From the NCBI GenBank assembly GCA_028753945.1, contig JAPNXP010000006.1, positions 2,232,001-2,296,000 of the forward strand: DNA of 64,000 bases. The letters run 5' to 3'. The translations under genes were made by a program, and so were the position numbers. Below, one piece after another: positions 43,076 through 52,783 of this stretch (position 1 is its first letter; each line of letters begins with the position of its first letter). This stretch comes from Hexactinellida sp. DTS-2022 (taxonomy: Eukaryota > Porifera > Hexactinellida). The notes under the pieces were generated by a model. The model did not search any database. It was not told the origin of the DNA and saw only the letters and a list, made by a program, of their open reading frames with translations.

Positions 43076-45146
43076 GAAGTCTATGTTTACCAACGAATAA
43101 ACCGAAGGATTTATTGAAACTATGGTGACAACTTTCAAGAACTTGTTCTGAAAAATATCCAAGCCCCAATTGTTTTTGATGTTCGTGAAACTCGTTAATT
43201 TTAATCAGGTATTTTTCCAAGTGATCCAACAGAAAGTGAATTTTAGGTGTTGGTCTAGTGATCTCCATAACATGCTGAAGTGCCTTTTCAATTTCTTTGT
43301 CTATAGTAGCCCTACTAGCTACATTATCTTTCATAACTTGCTCAATTGCTATTTCTTTAAAAGTTTCCCGCATTTTTTGGTACGCATCTTTAAAGTTAGA
43401 AATGCTGCTTTGCCAACCTTCTTTCAGTTCTCTCCCAAAGATTTTATGAACAAGTATGGAGGCGCACTGTAAAACTGGTACAATTGGTCGTATACCTTGG
43501 AATTTTTGGAGGTCAATTAGATTTGCATTGTCAAGGAGTTTTAGACTAGCACTTCCTGTATAACTTCCACCGTGATATTGTTGAGGTGGACCTGCAACTG
43601 GCTCTATCCACTCAAGTTGTAGGTTTCTGAAATCCAGAGGGCCCAAAATCTTCCCTGCTAACCTATCAATGAGTTTTTCTCTTAGTCCTAATTGAGCGTG
43701 TACTGCAGCGATCGGAAATGATAATGCTGGATTTTGAAAATGTAAGAGGGGAAGTGCTTCAACACCATAGCATTCTTTTGCATGATTTGGATTACCTTGA
43801 TACTCACACTGCAGTTTTTCCCACATTTTCTCGAAATGAATGCCTGATCTAGGGAATCCCGTTTCTTCAGTTGTTCTCGAGTAAGTACAGTAAGGACATG
43901 GGTATTTTGCAGCACCTCCACGTAAACCACAAATCATGCTTATGACCTTTAGATCAGATGTAAGCGTTGTCTTGGGATCAGTTAGATCAAGAGTCGGAAA
44001 TAACTTAAAAAATTTCCTTAAGTTTTCCCTTGTTTCAGGAGCATTTGTAACAGCGACTAAAAGGCAACCCTTAACACTGTCAATATAATCTAAATTATAC
44101 GTCAGTTGTAGCACAACTTTGAGAAACCCTTTTCCATGATCTACACCCCAACGGTAATACTCTGTATTGATCAGACGTTTACCTTCAGTCCTTCGAATAA
44201 GCTCGGGTATATCATTGCAATAAACAATCTCGGTCTCCTTTTCTATGTATTTCTCATCTTCTTCGTGTAATTTGGCTCGATGTTGCAGAAATATTTGATT
44301 TTCTGTGAAAAGGTCTCCAATTTCGATTTTAAGAGCATTCAGGGCGCTACGAGGATTAGGTGTCATGAGGCCGTGATTATTCATCCATTTACAAATTTTG
44401 TTCAAACCATTATCAGATATAGCAAGATCGATCTTCAACTGAATAGTATCTTCGGTACTTACTGATGGGTTGGCAGGTAAGCTACCGTAACGTCCATTCA
44501 ATAGCCTAACTTTAAGCGAATCTACTTCAACTTCTGGTGATTTTGTATTACTCGCAAGTTTTCTTAGAATATTGGCCACTACTTCGTTAGTAATTCCCTT
44601 CCTTTCCAACATTTCAACAGCATTCTGAATTGATTGCTGCCTATTGCACTCATGAGCAACTGGTTGGGTGCTTAAGCATTTTGAACACTTTGCAGGAGTG
44701 CTGTGATTCTTGAAGTAAGTAAACTTTGAAGATTCATCATCTGAATAAGATATTTGGTCTATTACTTCGGAGGATTTCGAGTCACAGGAATCTTTTATTA
44801 ACTGATTAACTCCACGACACCCACGATATATTTCGCAAACTAAACAATTTTCAGAGTCATGAGTACGTGTTACACGACGAGAGTTATCACCAGTTCCTAG
44901 AATACCAAGTTTAGGGGGTTTGAACACCTTGGGGTTATCAATATGTCGATGTAATGATGAAGCACATCCTTTGCATATCCGAGTTGGGTAATATGATTGA
45001 GATTGTTCCTCTATTACGTCAATACAGTAAACATTATGTAACCATTGTTGGCGGTCTTGATTGATTGGTCTTAGATTTTCAGATTTTTGCTTTTTACAAC
45101 AAACACGACAAATATGTCCTGTAGCTTTTAAATGGTACTCACTCAT
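43017..45146 (-). CDS. Transposase with RAG1-type N-terminal zinc region
   Basis: 709 codons, no breaks; ATG at 45146. Residues 11-112 hold C13-x2-C16, C41, C58-x2-C61 with H66/H68, and H96-x4-C101-x2-C104 followed by RGCRG. The order CRVC...YPTRICKGCASSLHR...HDSENCLVC is that of the N-terminal zinc region of RAG1 and of the N-RAG transposons I recall from molluscs. A second small CxxC-HxC site is at 154-167. The catalytic part probably uses D336 (YRWGVDHGKG), D398 (LTSDLKVISM, next to C417-P-Y-C420) and E667 or E671 (GYFSEQVLESCHHSF); HGGSYTGSASLKLLDN (525-540) is a further conserved block. The residue roles are my inference from block order. The last 19 codons lie inside the TIR. Expected job: nuclear cut-and-paste transposition of its own ends. 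Confidence 0.85.
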   Translation of the reverse strand: MSEYHLKATGHICRVCCKKQKSENLRPINQDRQQWLHNVYCIDVIEEQSQSYYPTRICKGCASSLHRHIDNPKVFKPPKLGILGTGDNSRRVTRTHDSENCLVCEIYRGCRGVNQLIKDSCDSKSSEVIDQISYSDDESSKFTYFKNHSTPAKCSKCLSTQPVAHECNRQQSIQNAVEMLERKGITNEVVANILRKLASNTKSPEVEVDSLKVRLLNGRYGSLPANPSVSTEDTIQLKIDLAISDNGLNKICKWMNNHGLMTPNPRSALNALKIEIGDLFTENQIFLQHRAKLHEEDEKYIEKETEIVYCNDIPELIRRTEGKRLINTEYYRWGVDHGKGFLKVVLQLTYNLDYIDSVKGCLLVAVTNAPETRENLRKFFKLFPTLDLTDPKTTLTSDLKVISMICGLRGGAAKYPCPYCTYSRTTEETGFPRSGIHFEKMWEKLQCEYQGNPNHAKECYGVEALPLLHFQNPALSFPIAAVHAQLGLREKLIDRLAGKILGPLDFRNLQLEWIEPVAGPPQQYHGGSYTGSASLKLLDNANLIDLQKFQGIRPIVPVLQCASILVHKIFGRELKEGWQSSISNFKDAYQKMRETFKEIAIEQVMKDNVASRATIDKEIEKALQHVMEITRPTPKIHFLLDHLEKYLIKINEFHEHQKQLGLGYFSEQVLESCHHSFNKSFGLFVGKHRLLRSVVKYNSLHFGFFQSNL

Positions 45147-45338
45147 AATATCGAAATATTGATATTTTGGAAATAGATTAGGAATATAATCTCACGGTTA
45201 TCAAAAAAAGTGAAATGTGATAATAGATAGAAGCGTTTCAGTATATATTGAATATATACAATGCATAGTATATTACATTTCTCAAAAAGCATAGGTAAAA
45301 TAGCTAGGTCTTCAATTTCATGGTAAATTAACATTTTG

Positions 45339-46020
45339 TACGCTCAGTTGTTAAGTACAATAGCTTGCATTTTGGTTTCTTCCAAAGTAATTTATAGATG
45401 AGACATAACTTAGACTTAGAGTATTATTATGTACGTGTAAATGAAATAGTTGTAATTTTGTCTATAATTTTATATTTATCAAATATAGGAAGAAATATTT
45501 AGTATTGCTTCCTGACAATTAGTTAGTTTAAGGACTGTTAAGCAGTATCCATTTCTAATAGTTATATATATATAAAATTACATTGATATATGTACTAACT
45601 GGTTAGTAAGTAGTAACCCAATGGGAGATGCATAAGTGTTCATAATTTAGTTCTGAAGTAGGGGGGGGGCTCTGAGAATGGCACCGGTGATCACCTTATA
45701 GTTATTCAGCCAAAGGTTTAGAACTACCTAACACACCCACTCCATATTATAAAGAAATCTAATACAAGTCAATTATAAATGGATTTAGGGCATAATAGCA
45801 AGAATATCTACACAAAATGTCAATAAATAGGCTTATGGGGTGACTGTCAAGAAAAATATGAAAAAATTCAAAAAAATTTCAAAGAGGCATAAGTTAAGAA
45901 AACGATTTTTCCCGTCGGCTAAAATTTCAGAAATTATTTAAGTCATGTGCTACAAACTTTTTAGTAGCTCAAAAGTTGCGCGGCACAGATTACCCTCCGT
46001 ACCTAGAATAACGAACCGTG
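45339..46020. repeat. Right TIR of the Chapaev-like transposon
   Basis: 682 bp; includes a reverse copy of the end of the transposase gene (45339-45398) that is not connected to any gene here. Confidence 0.95.
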
Positions 46021-46183
46021 AGTCCAATAGTTAATGTACTTTACACCCCTGAACTTAATCTTATTACTGAATATATTCTGAATCTTTTTATTTATTTTTA
46101 TTTATTTTCATGTACAAAATTGTAAGCGCATTGAGACATTTGTATAATGCGCAAACAAATGATGTATTATTATTATTATTATA
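46021..46183 (+). repeat. LINE 3' UTR and (ATT)n tail, continued
   Basis: After the transposon the LINE 3' end goes on: TTGTAAGCGCATTGAGACAT, then ATAATGCGCAAACAAATGAT and an ATT microsatellite tail (46160-46183). The GCGCATTGAGACA block before an (ATT)n tail is typical of invertebrate LINE 3' ends. Confidence 0.7.
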
Positions 46184-46184
46184 T

Positions 46185-46285
46185 AAGAAAATCGCCTTCA
46201 TCTTATCCCTGGTCCAGGCGCATTTGGCTCAGTGAAATGGCCTTATGTTTAGTAGGCTATGAATAAACCTAAATTTATCTTCCTA
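46185..46285. repeat. Inverted partner of 39105-39200
   Basis: CTTATCCCTGGTCCAGGCGC, CAGTGAAATGGCCTTATG and GTAGGCTATGAATAAACC are the complement of the block at 39105-39200. Confidence 0.55.
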
Positions 46286-46499
46286 TTGCATTATGCACGC
46301 TTTTTATTTCTCAATTTAATTTGTTACTATTTTTTCTTGCGTCCGTTTGACTGAAGTTGTCGTGGTTCATAGTATATAATTTTGAAATAAATAAACATGT
46401 ACAATGGCTGTATTGGTTGCCTAGCAACAATATCTGGGGAATGTAATGTTGCATCAATTGCAATGTTGTGCATCGAAGCGGGAGCTACAGTTAAGCTAT

Positions 46500-46945
46500 A
46501 TGATGTATCGGTGCGCATGCTTTTGTCCGAATTTCTAGTATGCATTTGTCCGAAATTTTGGAGTATGCATTTGTCCGAATTTGTTGTATGCATTTGTCCG
46601 ACTGGAGTATGCATTTGTCCGAATTTTGTTGTATGTATTTGTCCGACAGAAGTAAGCATTTGCCATTGAGTTTTTATGGATCATTGATAAAACACTCGCA
46701 TTTCTAAGTGTGATTTTATGTTTTATTGTTAAAACGCACGCATTTCTAAGTGCGTATATATGATTTCGGGGGAAAGCGCGCCCTTTTTTTTTCTAAGTGT
46801 CTTAGTGACAAAATATCATATGAATGACAAAAGCTTACATCAATGTAAATTCGGACAAATGCATACGTCAGTCGGACAGATACATACTTCAAAATTCGGA
46901 CAAATGAATACTACAAAATTCGGACAAATGCAGCTTCCCCGATGT
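46500..46945. repeat. Two inverted arrays of GTATGCATTTGTCCGAATTT
   Basis: Left array (46515-46660): five to six copies of GCATTTGTCCGAATTT(TG). Right array (46848-46935): four copies of the complement AAATTCGGACAAATGCATAC. The spacer holds a 60-base direct repeat around CGCATTTCTAAGTG. A few more ATTCTGACAAATGC units occur at 56340-56440. A hairpin-forming MITE is likely. Confidence 0.75.
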
Positions 46946-47249
46946 ATCATATCTCTAGGACAGGGGCGTCAGGTTGACCAAAAAAGCGGGGGGGGCGTCA
47001 TAGGCGTCGACAATGCCGGGGCGGCCACTGTTCCGCCCCGGTTTATCCTAGAGTCTAGGATAATCTGAGATAATTTGTAGACTGGAATTGGCTGGTTATT
47101 CAAATTTTCATTTGTATCCAAGTGCAAAATTTTTGTAAGGAAAATTAATTAATACAGTAAATCAAACCTACCACAACTCGCTAAATCTAACCAACCCAGC
47201 AATAATTAATTGAATATTAATTGAAGTAGAGGAAATAGACAAAAAAAGC

Positions 47250-47350
47250 AAAAAAAGCAGCTGTGCCGACACATGCTCCTTTGGTGGCTACAGATTGGTA
47301 AATTGATAGCGGCTCCAAAGAAAAATGCTGTCGGAAAAGCTGCAATTTTG
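47250..47350. repeat. Long hairpin, diverged copy 3 of the GTGCCGAC family
   Basis: Stem GCAGCTGTGCCGACACATGC...CTTTGGTGGCT pairs with AGCGGCTCCAAAG...ATGCTGTCGG..AAGCTGC. Same design as the hairpins at 57882-57988 and 62480-62586, with several substitutions that break pairs on the 3' side. Confidence 0.65.
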
Positions 47351-47900
47351 GATTTTTTAGCCATGTCATCATCACTTTGAAGGTGTTAAATTATTTCAGA
47401 AAGTGTTTCAGAAGGCAACGACACTTAGAATGGCGGAAGTTTGCATTTAGCTCACTTCATTTTAGAGATATTCAAGTTTGGGTAGAATATAAAAGGTGAT
47501 GGCTCAGCATTTTTATGTGCGTGTTGGGTGTTCAGCCAACACCAACCAATTCGAAATATAAAATTCACAAAATTGTAAAACAATTTTTTTAACGATGTCA
47601 TCATCAACTCAACGTGTCAATACCCATTTATAGTGGTTTACGTGGCAAAGGATCAACTATCTGTGGGATAAATCCTGGTGCAGATAGATAGCTGGTTTTC
47701 CAGCGTAAACCCTCCAGGCTCCAGGGGATCAGGATTCCTGCCTGTTAATTGGCAAAGTGATTTATTTTTTGGGGGATATTTGTTTCTGGTTTTTGTTTTT
47801 TGTTTTTTATAAGTATTTTCGATAATAATGTGTAAGAGCAATTTAGCCTACGGGCTACTAATTAAACCTTTCTTTTCTTTCTTTTCTTTTCTTTTAGAAG
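47351..47900. other. No gene seen
   Basis: AT-rich; a T/C-rich tract with repeated TTTTC is at 47868-47898. The minus-strand frame 47653-47841 is low complexity. Confidence 0.45.
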
Positions 47901-49055
47901 CCTACTCGATCTCACAAATTGGATCCATATAATTATTGCAAGTTGAAACAATAGAGTAAGATTTAACAAGAATAGTCACTATTTGAACAATGGAAATAGT
48001 TTAACAGCTTACTGAATCTGAAGCGTGAAGAAACACAGGAGATTGGCAGCCCAATTATGGCACAAACCTTTACAAATTGAACATTTGTGATTTGCCAAAA
48101 TGTGTACCATTTAATTCTCTATCCAAATATGTAAAATTTATAAATCTCACTATTAATTATTCAATGTTATGAGCCATAATTACAGGCTTGCCGTGGAGAT
48201 GAAAATCGCATCCATATCCATATCCATATCCAGACCATTTTTTGTGGATATCCATGGATATCCATTGAATATTGATAGATTTCTAACACCGAATATCAAC
48301 AAAATATCCAGAAGATTTAGGTCCTATAATTTATGTATATTTATTATGTATTAACTAAATATTGTACTGCCATATAATCAAAGTTCATAAATATCACTAT
48401 CAGATCAAAACATCTCTTTCTGGGTCATTATTGATGGCTTCTACTAGATTATTGGGTTCGAAAACAAATCATAGATTTTGAAATTCCGACGCGACTAATT
48501 TTTTGAATTTAATTGTCTCCTCTATGGTTAATTAATAAGCTAAAAGTATAGAATGTAGAATAAACGAAAAAACCAGAATAAAAATAATGGCAAGTAAAGA
48601 TTCAGGAGTGACGTAAAATTAAGGAGATTGATAGGTCAATCTAGGAATATGACAAAGTACACATTTCTTGTATTAGCATTCCCAAATATACTTTGACATG
48701 CAAGGCTTCCAAAGGTGAAAGAAAAAGTCGATTCAGTTACTATTTTGAGCTTTTTGACGTAACTAAAGGTCAAAATTGGGGGTAGGACAAAAAAAACAGG
48801 GCTACGTAATTTTCACAATCATTTTTTAGAACCCTGGTTTGAAATATTTTCGAAGATAAATTTGAAATGGATATCCACTATATCCATGGATATGACAAAA
48901 CTCGATATCCATCCATGGAGATCTCCATGGATATCCATATCCACGGCAAGCCTGCATAATTAGCTTAAATAGGTATTTAAATTATTTTATCAAGAATCGT
49001 AACCCCAAGTGCAAATTAGACGGTGATCCGCAAGGTGTGGTGAGGGCACCGTCTA
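47900..49055. repeat. Dispersed repeat (copy A), split by a hAT-like element
   Basis: The halves 47900-48182 and 48955-49055 are collinear with 57640-57850 and with 62880-63245: they share ACAGGAGAT(T/C)GG, CTCTATCCAAATATGTAAAA, TTATGAGCCATAATTA, AATCGTAACCCCAAGTGCAA and ATTAGACGGTGATCCGCAAG. The family is 500-700 bp, AT-rich and non-coding. Confidence 0.65.
48183..48954. mobile_element. hAT-like element, 772 bp, CAGGCTTGCCGTGGA ends
   Basis: Ends CAGGCTTGCCGTGGAGAT and ATATCCACGGCAAGCCTG; CATAATTA lies outside both (48175-48182, 48955-48962). Both subterminal regions are rich in ATCCATATCCATGGATATCC. An internal solo end TTTTTTAGAACCCTG (about 48820) relates to the element at 462-1141. No transposase. 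Confidence 0.9.
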
Positions 49056-49061
49056 CGGAGA

Positions 49062-49190
49062 AAACAGAAATAAAGGCAGTAATTTCAATACTGGGCCACC
49101 ATACTAAAGTATAGTCGGCACAGTAATAAAGGCAGTGATTACAATACTAGGACACTATACTATAGTATAGTCGACATAGTAAATTACTGA
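49062..49190. repeat. Two-copy tandem repeat, about 60 bp
   Basis: AATAAAGGCAGTAATTTCAA...ACTATAGTATAGTCG occurs twice in a row, each unit ending in the palindrome ACTATAGTATAGT or its variant. Confidence 0.65.
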
Positions 49191-49274
49191 GACTATATAC
49201 TTGTGTTACTAATCATCCATACTAATAAAACACAAACATTTATGTATATACTGTACGTATATATATATTTGTTT

Positions 49275-49600
49275 GCACGTTCCGAGTTGATTGAAGAAAC
49301 TGGACGATTTCCAAATGTGATTTTTGGCATATAGGGGTAACTTTTGGCACCCGCCAACAAGTTGAGGTTTCCACTCAAAATTTCTCACACCTCGACAAGC
49401 TATAACGTCATTGTCACATTTCGAGAAGCATTAAAATTAACTTAATCGCACATAATTTTAATAGAACATGCACATTAATGATGCGGACATGTTGGTCAAA
49501 GCAGATTCCCAATATACTTACTCATTATTGCATGATGACGTAACCACTAAATTTAACTTCGTTAAATTCTACTATTTAGGCCTATTCACGCTTTATAATC
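49275..49600. repeat. Dispersed repeat, inverted copy of 2785-2950 and relative of 55196-55560
   Basis: Holds TTTTGGCACCCGCCAACAAG and ATAACGTCATTGTCACATTT, then AATCGCACATAATTTTAATA and ATTGCATGATGACGTAA, blocks also seen at 55196-55560. Confidence 0.6.
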
Positions 49601-49619
49601 AATGTTGTAAGTATATAAA

Positions 49620-49692
49620 CCACACACCAACCGCAAAGCAGTTGGTGTGTGGTACTGGTCGTCGTGAAGCGACCTAGCAAGCGAAGCTCGCT
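49620..49692. repeat. Strong hairpin plus two small GC hairpins
   Basis: CCACACACCAAC (49620-49631) pairs perfectly with GTTGGTGTGTGG (49641-49652) across a 9-base loop. GGTCGTCGTGAAGCGACC and AGCGAAGCTCGCT follow at once. The small hairpins recall those at 29287-29399. Confidence 0.7.
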
Positions 49693-50423
49693 AGTAAATC
49701 ATAAATACTGATATTCATAATTCTCAAAATTCGCCTATTCCCTGTTACTAAGCCACTGTGTGAATAAATATGGCATCACACCTTCCAATTTTCTTCGGGG
49801 GAGAGATCCCAGGGCTCCCCCTCTGTAAGGTACACACACTGGGAACGATTACTTGAAGGAGTTTTGGGGGACAAGTGCACCCATTACTACGCCCTTAATG
49901 AAACTCTGATTATACATTTTGATTTGTGCAAATTAACTGTAATTAGGCAAGTTCGCAAATTTCCCAAGACCTCAATTGTTTCAACATATCTACTCTGGAT
50001 ATGTACACCGAAAATTTGTCATGATTTATCCTGGTAAAAGTTGGCACGTATGGGAGTAATTAATCGGGCTTTTAAAAATTGTGTAATTAGTTATCGAATG
50101 AACCACATGAAGTGGTGCGTGATAAAATCTTGATCGTGTTTTGCACCACGCCCATTACAACTGACTGTTAAGCTGCACGGGTTGGTCCGGGATTTTATGG
50201 CATGAGCCACATGATTCGCGCGATAACGACTGAGCTGAGCGCAGAGGTGATCACAATAACTGGCCAGTGTGGGAAATGTTATACTTTAAATTCAATCCAT
50301 GAAGTGTACGCCTACACTACAAACTACCAATTGAATAAGCGTCAAGTTGTACCATAGCGCATTGTTCAGATGCTCATAATCCCTTACAATAAAGAACAAG
50401 ATGTATTGAATTTGAGCTAAATA
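49693..50423. other. No gene seen; part of the ALG2 first intron by orientation
   Basis: Includes GGGGGAGAGATCCCAGGGCT and CCCCCTCTGTAAGG near 49796-49830, which resemble the end of the CCAGGGGC repeat family. No further ALG2 exon could be recognised. Confidence 0.4.
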
Positions 50424-50596
50424 CAGTGGATGCCGGTTATAAGCACATCGTCTGGAACTGCACTTGACGTGCTTATAACCGACATGTTCTATAACCGACA
50501 TAAATTATACAGGGTATATGGCAACCGTTTTCCAACATAGTGTGCTTATATCCGATATGTTCTTATAACCGGTGTGCATATATCCGACATCTACTG
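50424..50596. mobile_element. pogo/Tigger-like MITE, CAGTGGATGCCGG family, 173 bp
   Basis: TA at 50422-50423 and 50597-50598. Ends CAGTGGATGCCGGTTATAAG and ATATCCGACATCTACTG. It lies 52 bases beyond the splice donor of the ALG2 exon. Confidence 0.9.
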
Positions 50597-50648
50597 TACT
50601 ACCAAATTAAGAGTTTTAAGAGAAAATGATATAATTATAATAACTCAC

Positions 50649-51146
50649 TTCTTTAGTAAATTCACTATTAACCAATACTAAGTCGGCTTTTCCAATACTC
50701 CATTCCTCAAGCCAATCAATATTTCCCCTATATAATCGTTTAGCGATACATTTTCGATCAGTTAAAAGCTTGTCAGGGTAGTGGCAATAGAAAATTACTT
50801 TTCGACAAGAAGTTTTAAGTATGGGAATACATATTGAAATTTGATCACATAATATCATGTGAAAATAATTTCGATAAAAGAGAAAAACATAAAAAGCCAG
50901 GAAAATGATACGTAAATAAGAACAAAATGCATTAAATTTTCCAAGTATTGAACGAGGCAACCAATCTCCTCTACAACAAATAATCAGAGTACCATCCTTC
51001 GTTTCAGGAAATGAATGATTCGGATCATAATGCGAAGTGAAACAAGTAACTGTATGCCCATTCTTCTTAAGAGCAGACCCGACTTCAACAATTAGTTTCT
51101 CAGCACCCCCTATTCCTAAATCAAGGTGAACAAGAGCAATCTTCAT
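50649..51146 (-). CDS. ALG2: ALG2 alpha-1,3/1,6-mannosyltransferase, first coding exon
   Basis: 166 codons from ATG 51146 to a GTGAGT splice donor at 50648-50643. It matches the N-terminal half of ALG2: DLGIGGAEKLIVEVGSAL (residues about 9-26), TSHYDPNHSFPET, GDWLPRSI, a hydrophobic segment ICSYLRII.LAFYVFLFY, CDQISICIPIL, FYCHYPDKLLT and LYRGNIDWLEEWSIGKADLV, ending NSEFTKE. ALG2 adds the second and third mannose to the dolichol-linked glycan on the cytosolic face of the ER; this exon gives the acceptor-side Rossmann half and a membrane-associated helix. The GT4 donor-binding half must lie in later exons, to the left or outside this window; none was found. Past the donor the frame runs into intron (VSYYNYIIFS, stop). 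Exon is unbroken, so the gene may be live, or it may be a cut-off copy. Confidence 0.85.
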
Positions 51147-51671
51147 TGATCTAGTTTAAATTACAATCAAAGAAATATCACATAATAAATATGTAGGGTG
51201 CTTAGGAAATCCCAGCAAAAAAAGGATCCGATATATTTTGAAGTATATCAGTATCAATAAAGTTCATCTTGCTGAAAATAACCGATTGGTAATTCCTTAT
51301 AGCTCCCATAACTCCAGTGTAAAGTTTTTCGAAAAGTTGATCATAATTTTTTCCTTAAATTCACGAATTTATGAATTTGGGACTTTTTTGAGAGTCAATG
51401 GACCGAAAATGGGTATTCTTGAATTAAAGCTCATAAATGAATGTAAATGATCGAGATGCAAATTCAGAGGCATTGTCTTGACACTTTTGTCACAAAATAA
51501 TTTTTAGCATCAAAGGAAACAGCCGGTAACGTCCTTAATCACGCATTTGACAGTCAAATGAGCTATTTAAACACTGAGCACTTATAATTAAAGTTGTACT
51601 ATATATATGCCTAACTACAATAATTTTTGAGAGAATAATATAATTAGCACTTAATTCCTTATGAGGTAATA

Positions 51672-52173
51672 CAGTGGAACCTCTATAAGTGGGGGAGCTG
51701 GGACGGGGAAAATTTCAATTGCCCCCCATTCCCCGGTTATAAAATTCAATTGGAAAAACATTATATATGCTATATTATACAAAATATTCATATAACACAC
51801 ACATTAATGCACGTTCTAGTTCTTATTTGTATGTTATGACAATTTAGTTAACTGCTGATCTACACTAGGTGATTTATTCTAAAAACATCAGAGTAGATCA
51901 ATCGAAAATATTTTTTCTGTAGAACTTTTGAGTCGATTTATTTGAAATATTGTATAATTTTATAAGAATCATTTTAGGATTTGTCCATTCCCCCCATTTA
52001 TGGAGGTTGTTTTGTATGGAGATAAAAACTCCTTGAAATTTATGGTCCCCCCATTCCCCACTTCCCCGCTTATAGAGGTTCATTTGTATGGATATAAACG
52101 AATATGGTAAAAAAAATTCCCCACTTATGGAGGTTCCCCATTTATAGAGACCCCACTTATAGAGGTTGCACTG
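51672..52173. mobile_element. pogo/Tigger-like MITE, CAGTGGAACCTCTATAAGTG family, copy 1
   Basis: 502 bp, TA on both sides; ends CAGTGGAACCTCTATAAGTG and CACTTATAGAGGTTGCACTG. Internally GC-rich CCCCATTCCCC tracts alternate with AT-rich DNA. Almost identical to 56842-57340 apart from two small deletions. Confidence 0.9.
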
Positions 52174-52542
52174 TACACTAATTATCTCAATGATTATAGT
52201 AGTTAGGCCTAGAAAATGTATTATCAATGAATAGGAATTTACCTATTGCGGATAGATCAGCACTAGCCTAGTTTACATAAAATAGACAGTTTTTTAGTTA
52301 TAGCTCATTTTAGGAATTTTACATTTCCCTGGCAACCGAGGAATGTGTCAACATTCCATTGATAATTTCGATATATTTTATCTAACTGGTTATGGGCATC
52401 ATCAAGTTCCAATTTTAAACATTTATAACGCGTCTAATTATGTTAAAAGCAGGCTAGAAAAACATGATAATACCCACACAAAAAATAGCGATTAAGTCAT
52501 CAGATGATGACATATCACAATTCTGGAGGGTGCTATGTATAC

Positions 52543-52783
52543 CAGAGATGGAACCGGTCGGGATTTTCACGACCCGACCCGACCGGTGCCGGTCAATCAT
52601 ACTAGAAATAATTCATAAATAATAGAAAACAAATTATGATATTATGATATCGAATAGATCATATAGAGATCTCGACCGGCCGGTCAGCGTTCGACCGGCC
52701 GGTCAAGTTTCCGACCGATACCCGACCCGACCCGGCCCGGCCGGTCGACCGCTGCCGGTCAGACCCGACCGGTTCCGTCTCTG
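52543..52783. mobile_element. hAT-like GC-rich palindromic element, 241 bp
   Basis: Ends CAGAGATGGAACCGGTCGGG and GACCGGTTCCGTCTCTG; ATGTATAC is present on both sides (52535-52542, 52784-52791), and the palindrome at 41826-41833 shows the empty site. The interior is made of CCGGTC and CCCGACCCGA repeats. Confidence 0.9.

Larger units (their letters stand above)
42396..46020 (-). mobile_element. Apparently intact DNA transposon with RAG1-like zinc head, Chapaev-like
   Basis: Ends CACGGTTCGTTATTCTAGGT and its exact complement; AGTC stands directly outside both (42392-42395, 46021-46024). TIRs are 680 and 682 bp (42396-43075, 45339-46020) and almost identical. One minus-strand gene fills the space between. 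CAC-starting ends, a 4-bp duplication, and a transposase with a CxxC in the core fit the Chapaev branch of the CMC (CACTA/Mirage/Chapaev) group. Arms with so few differences and an unbroken gene indicate recent movement. It has inserted in the 3' UTR of a LINE remnant. Confidence 0.85.

Noticed and set aside
42396-46020. Classification as Transib or a RAG1/RAG2 transposon
   Set aside because: The duplication is 4 bp rather than 5 bp, there is no RAG2-like gene, the ends lack a 7-mer/9-mer signal with 12/23 spacing, and the core blocks do not follow the RAG1 core.
46327-46669. 110-codon and 90-codon frames rich in QMHT or CICP repeats
   Set aside because: Translation of the TTTGTCCGAAT minisatellite in both directions; no stops because of unit length, not selection.
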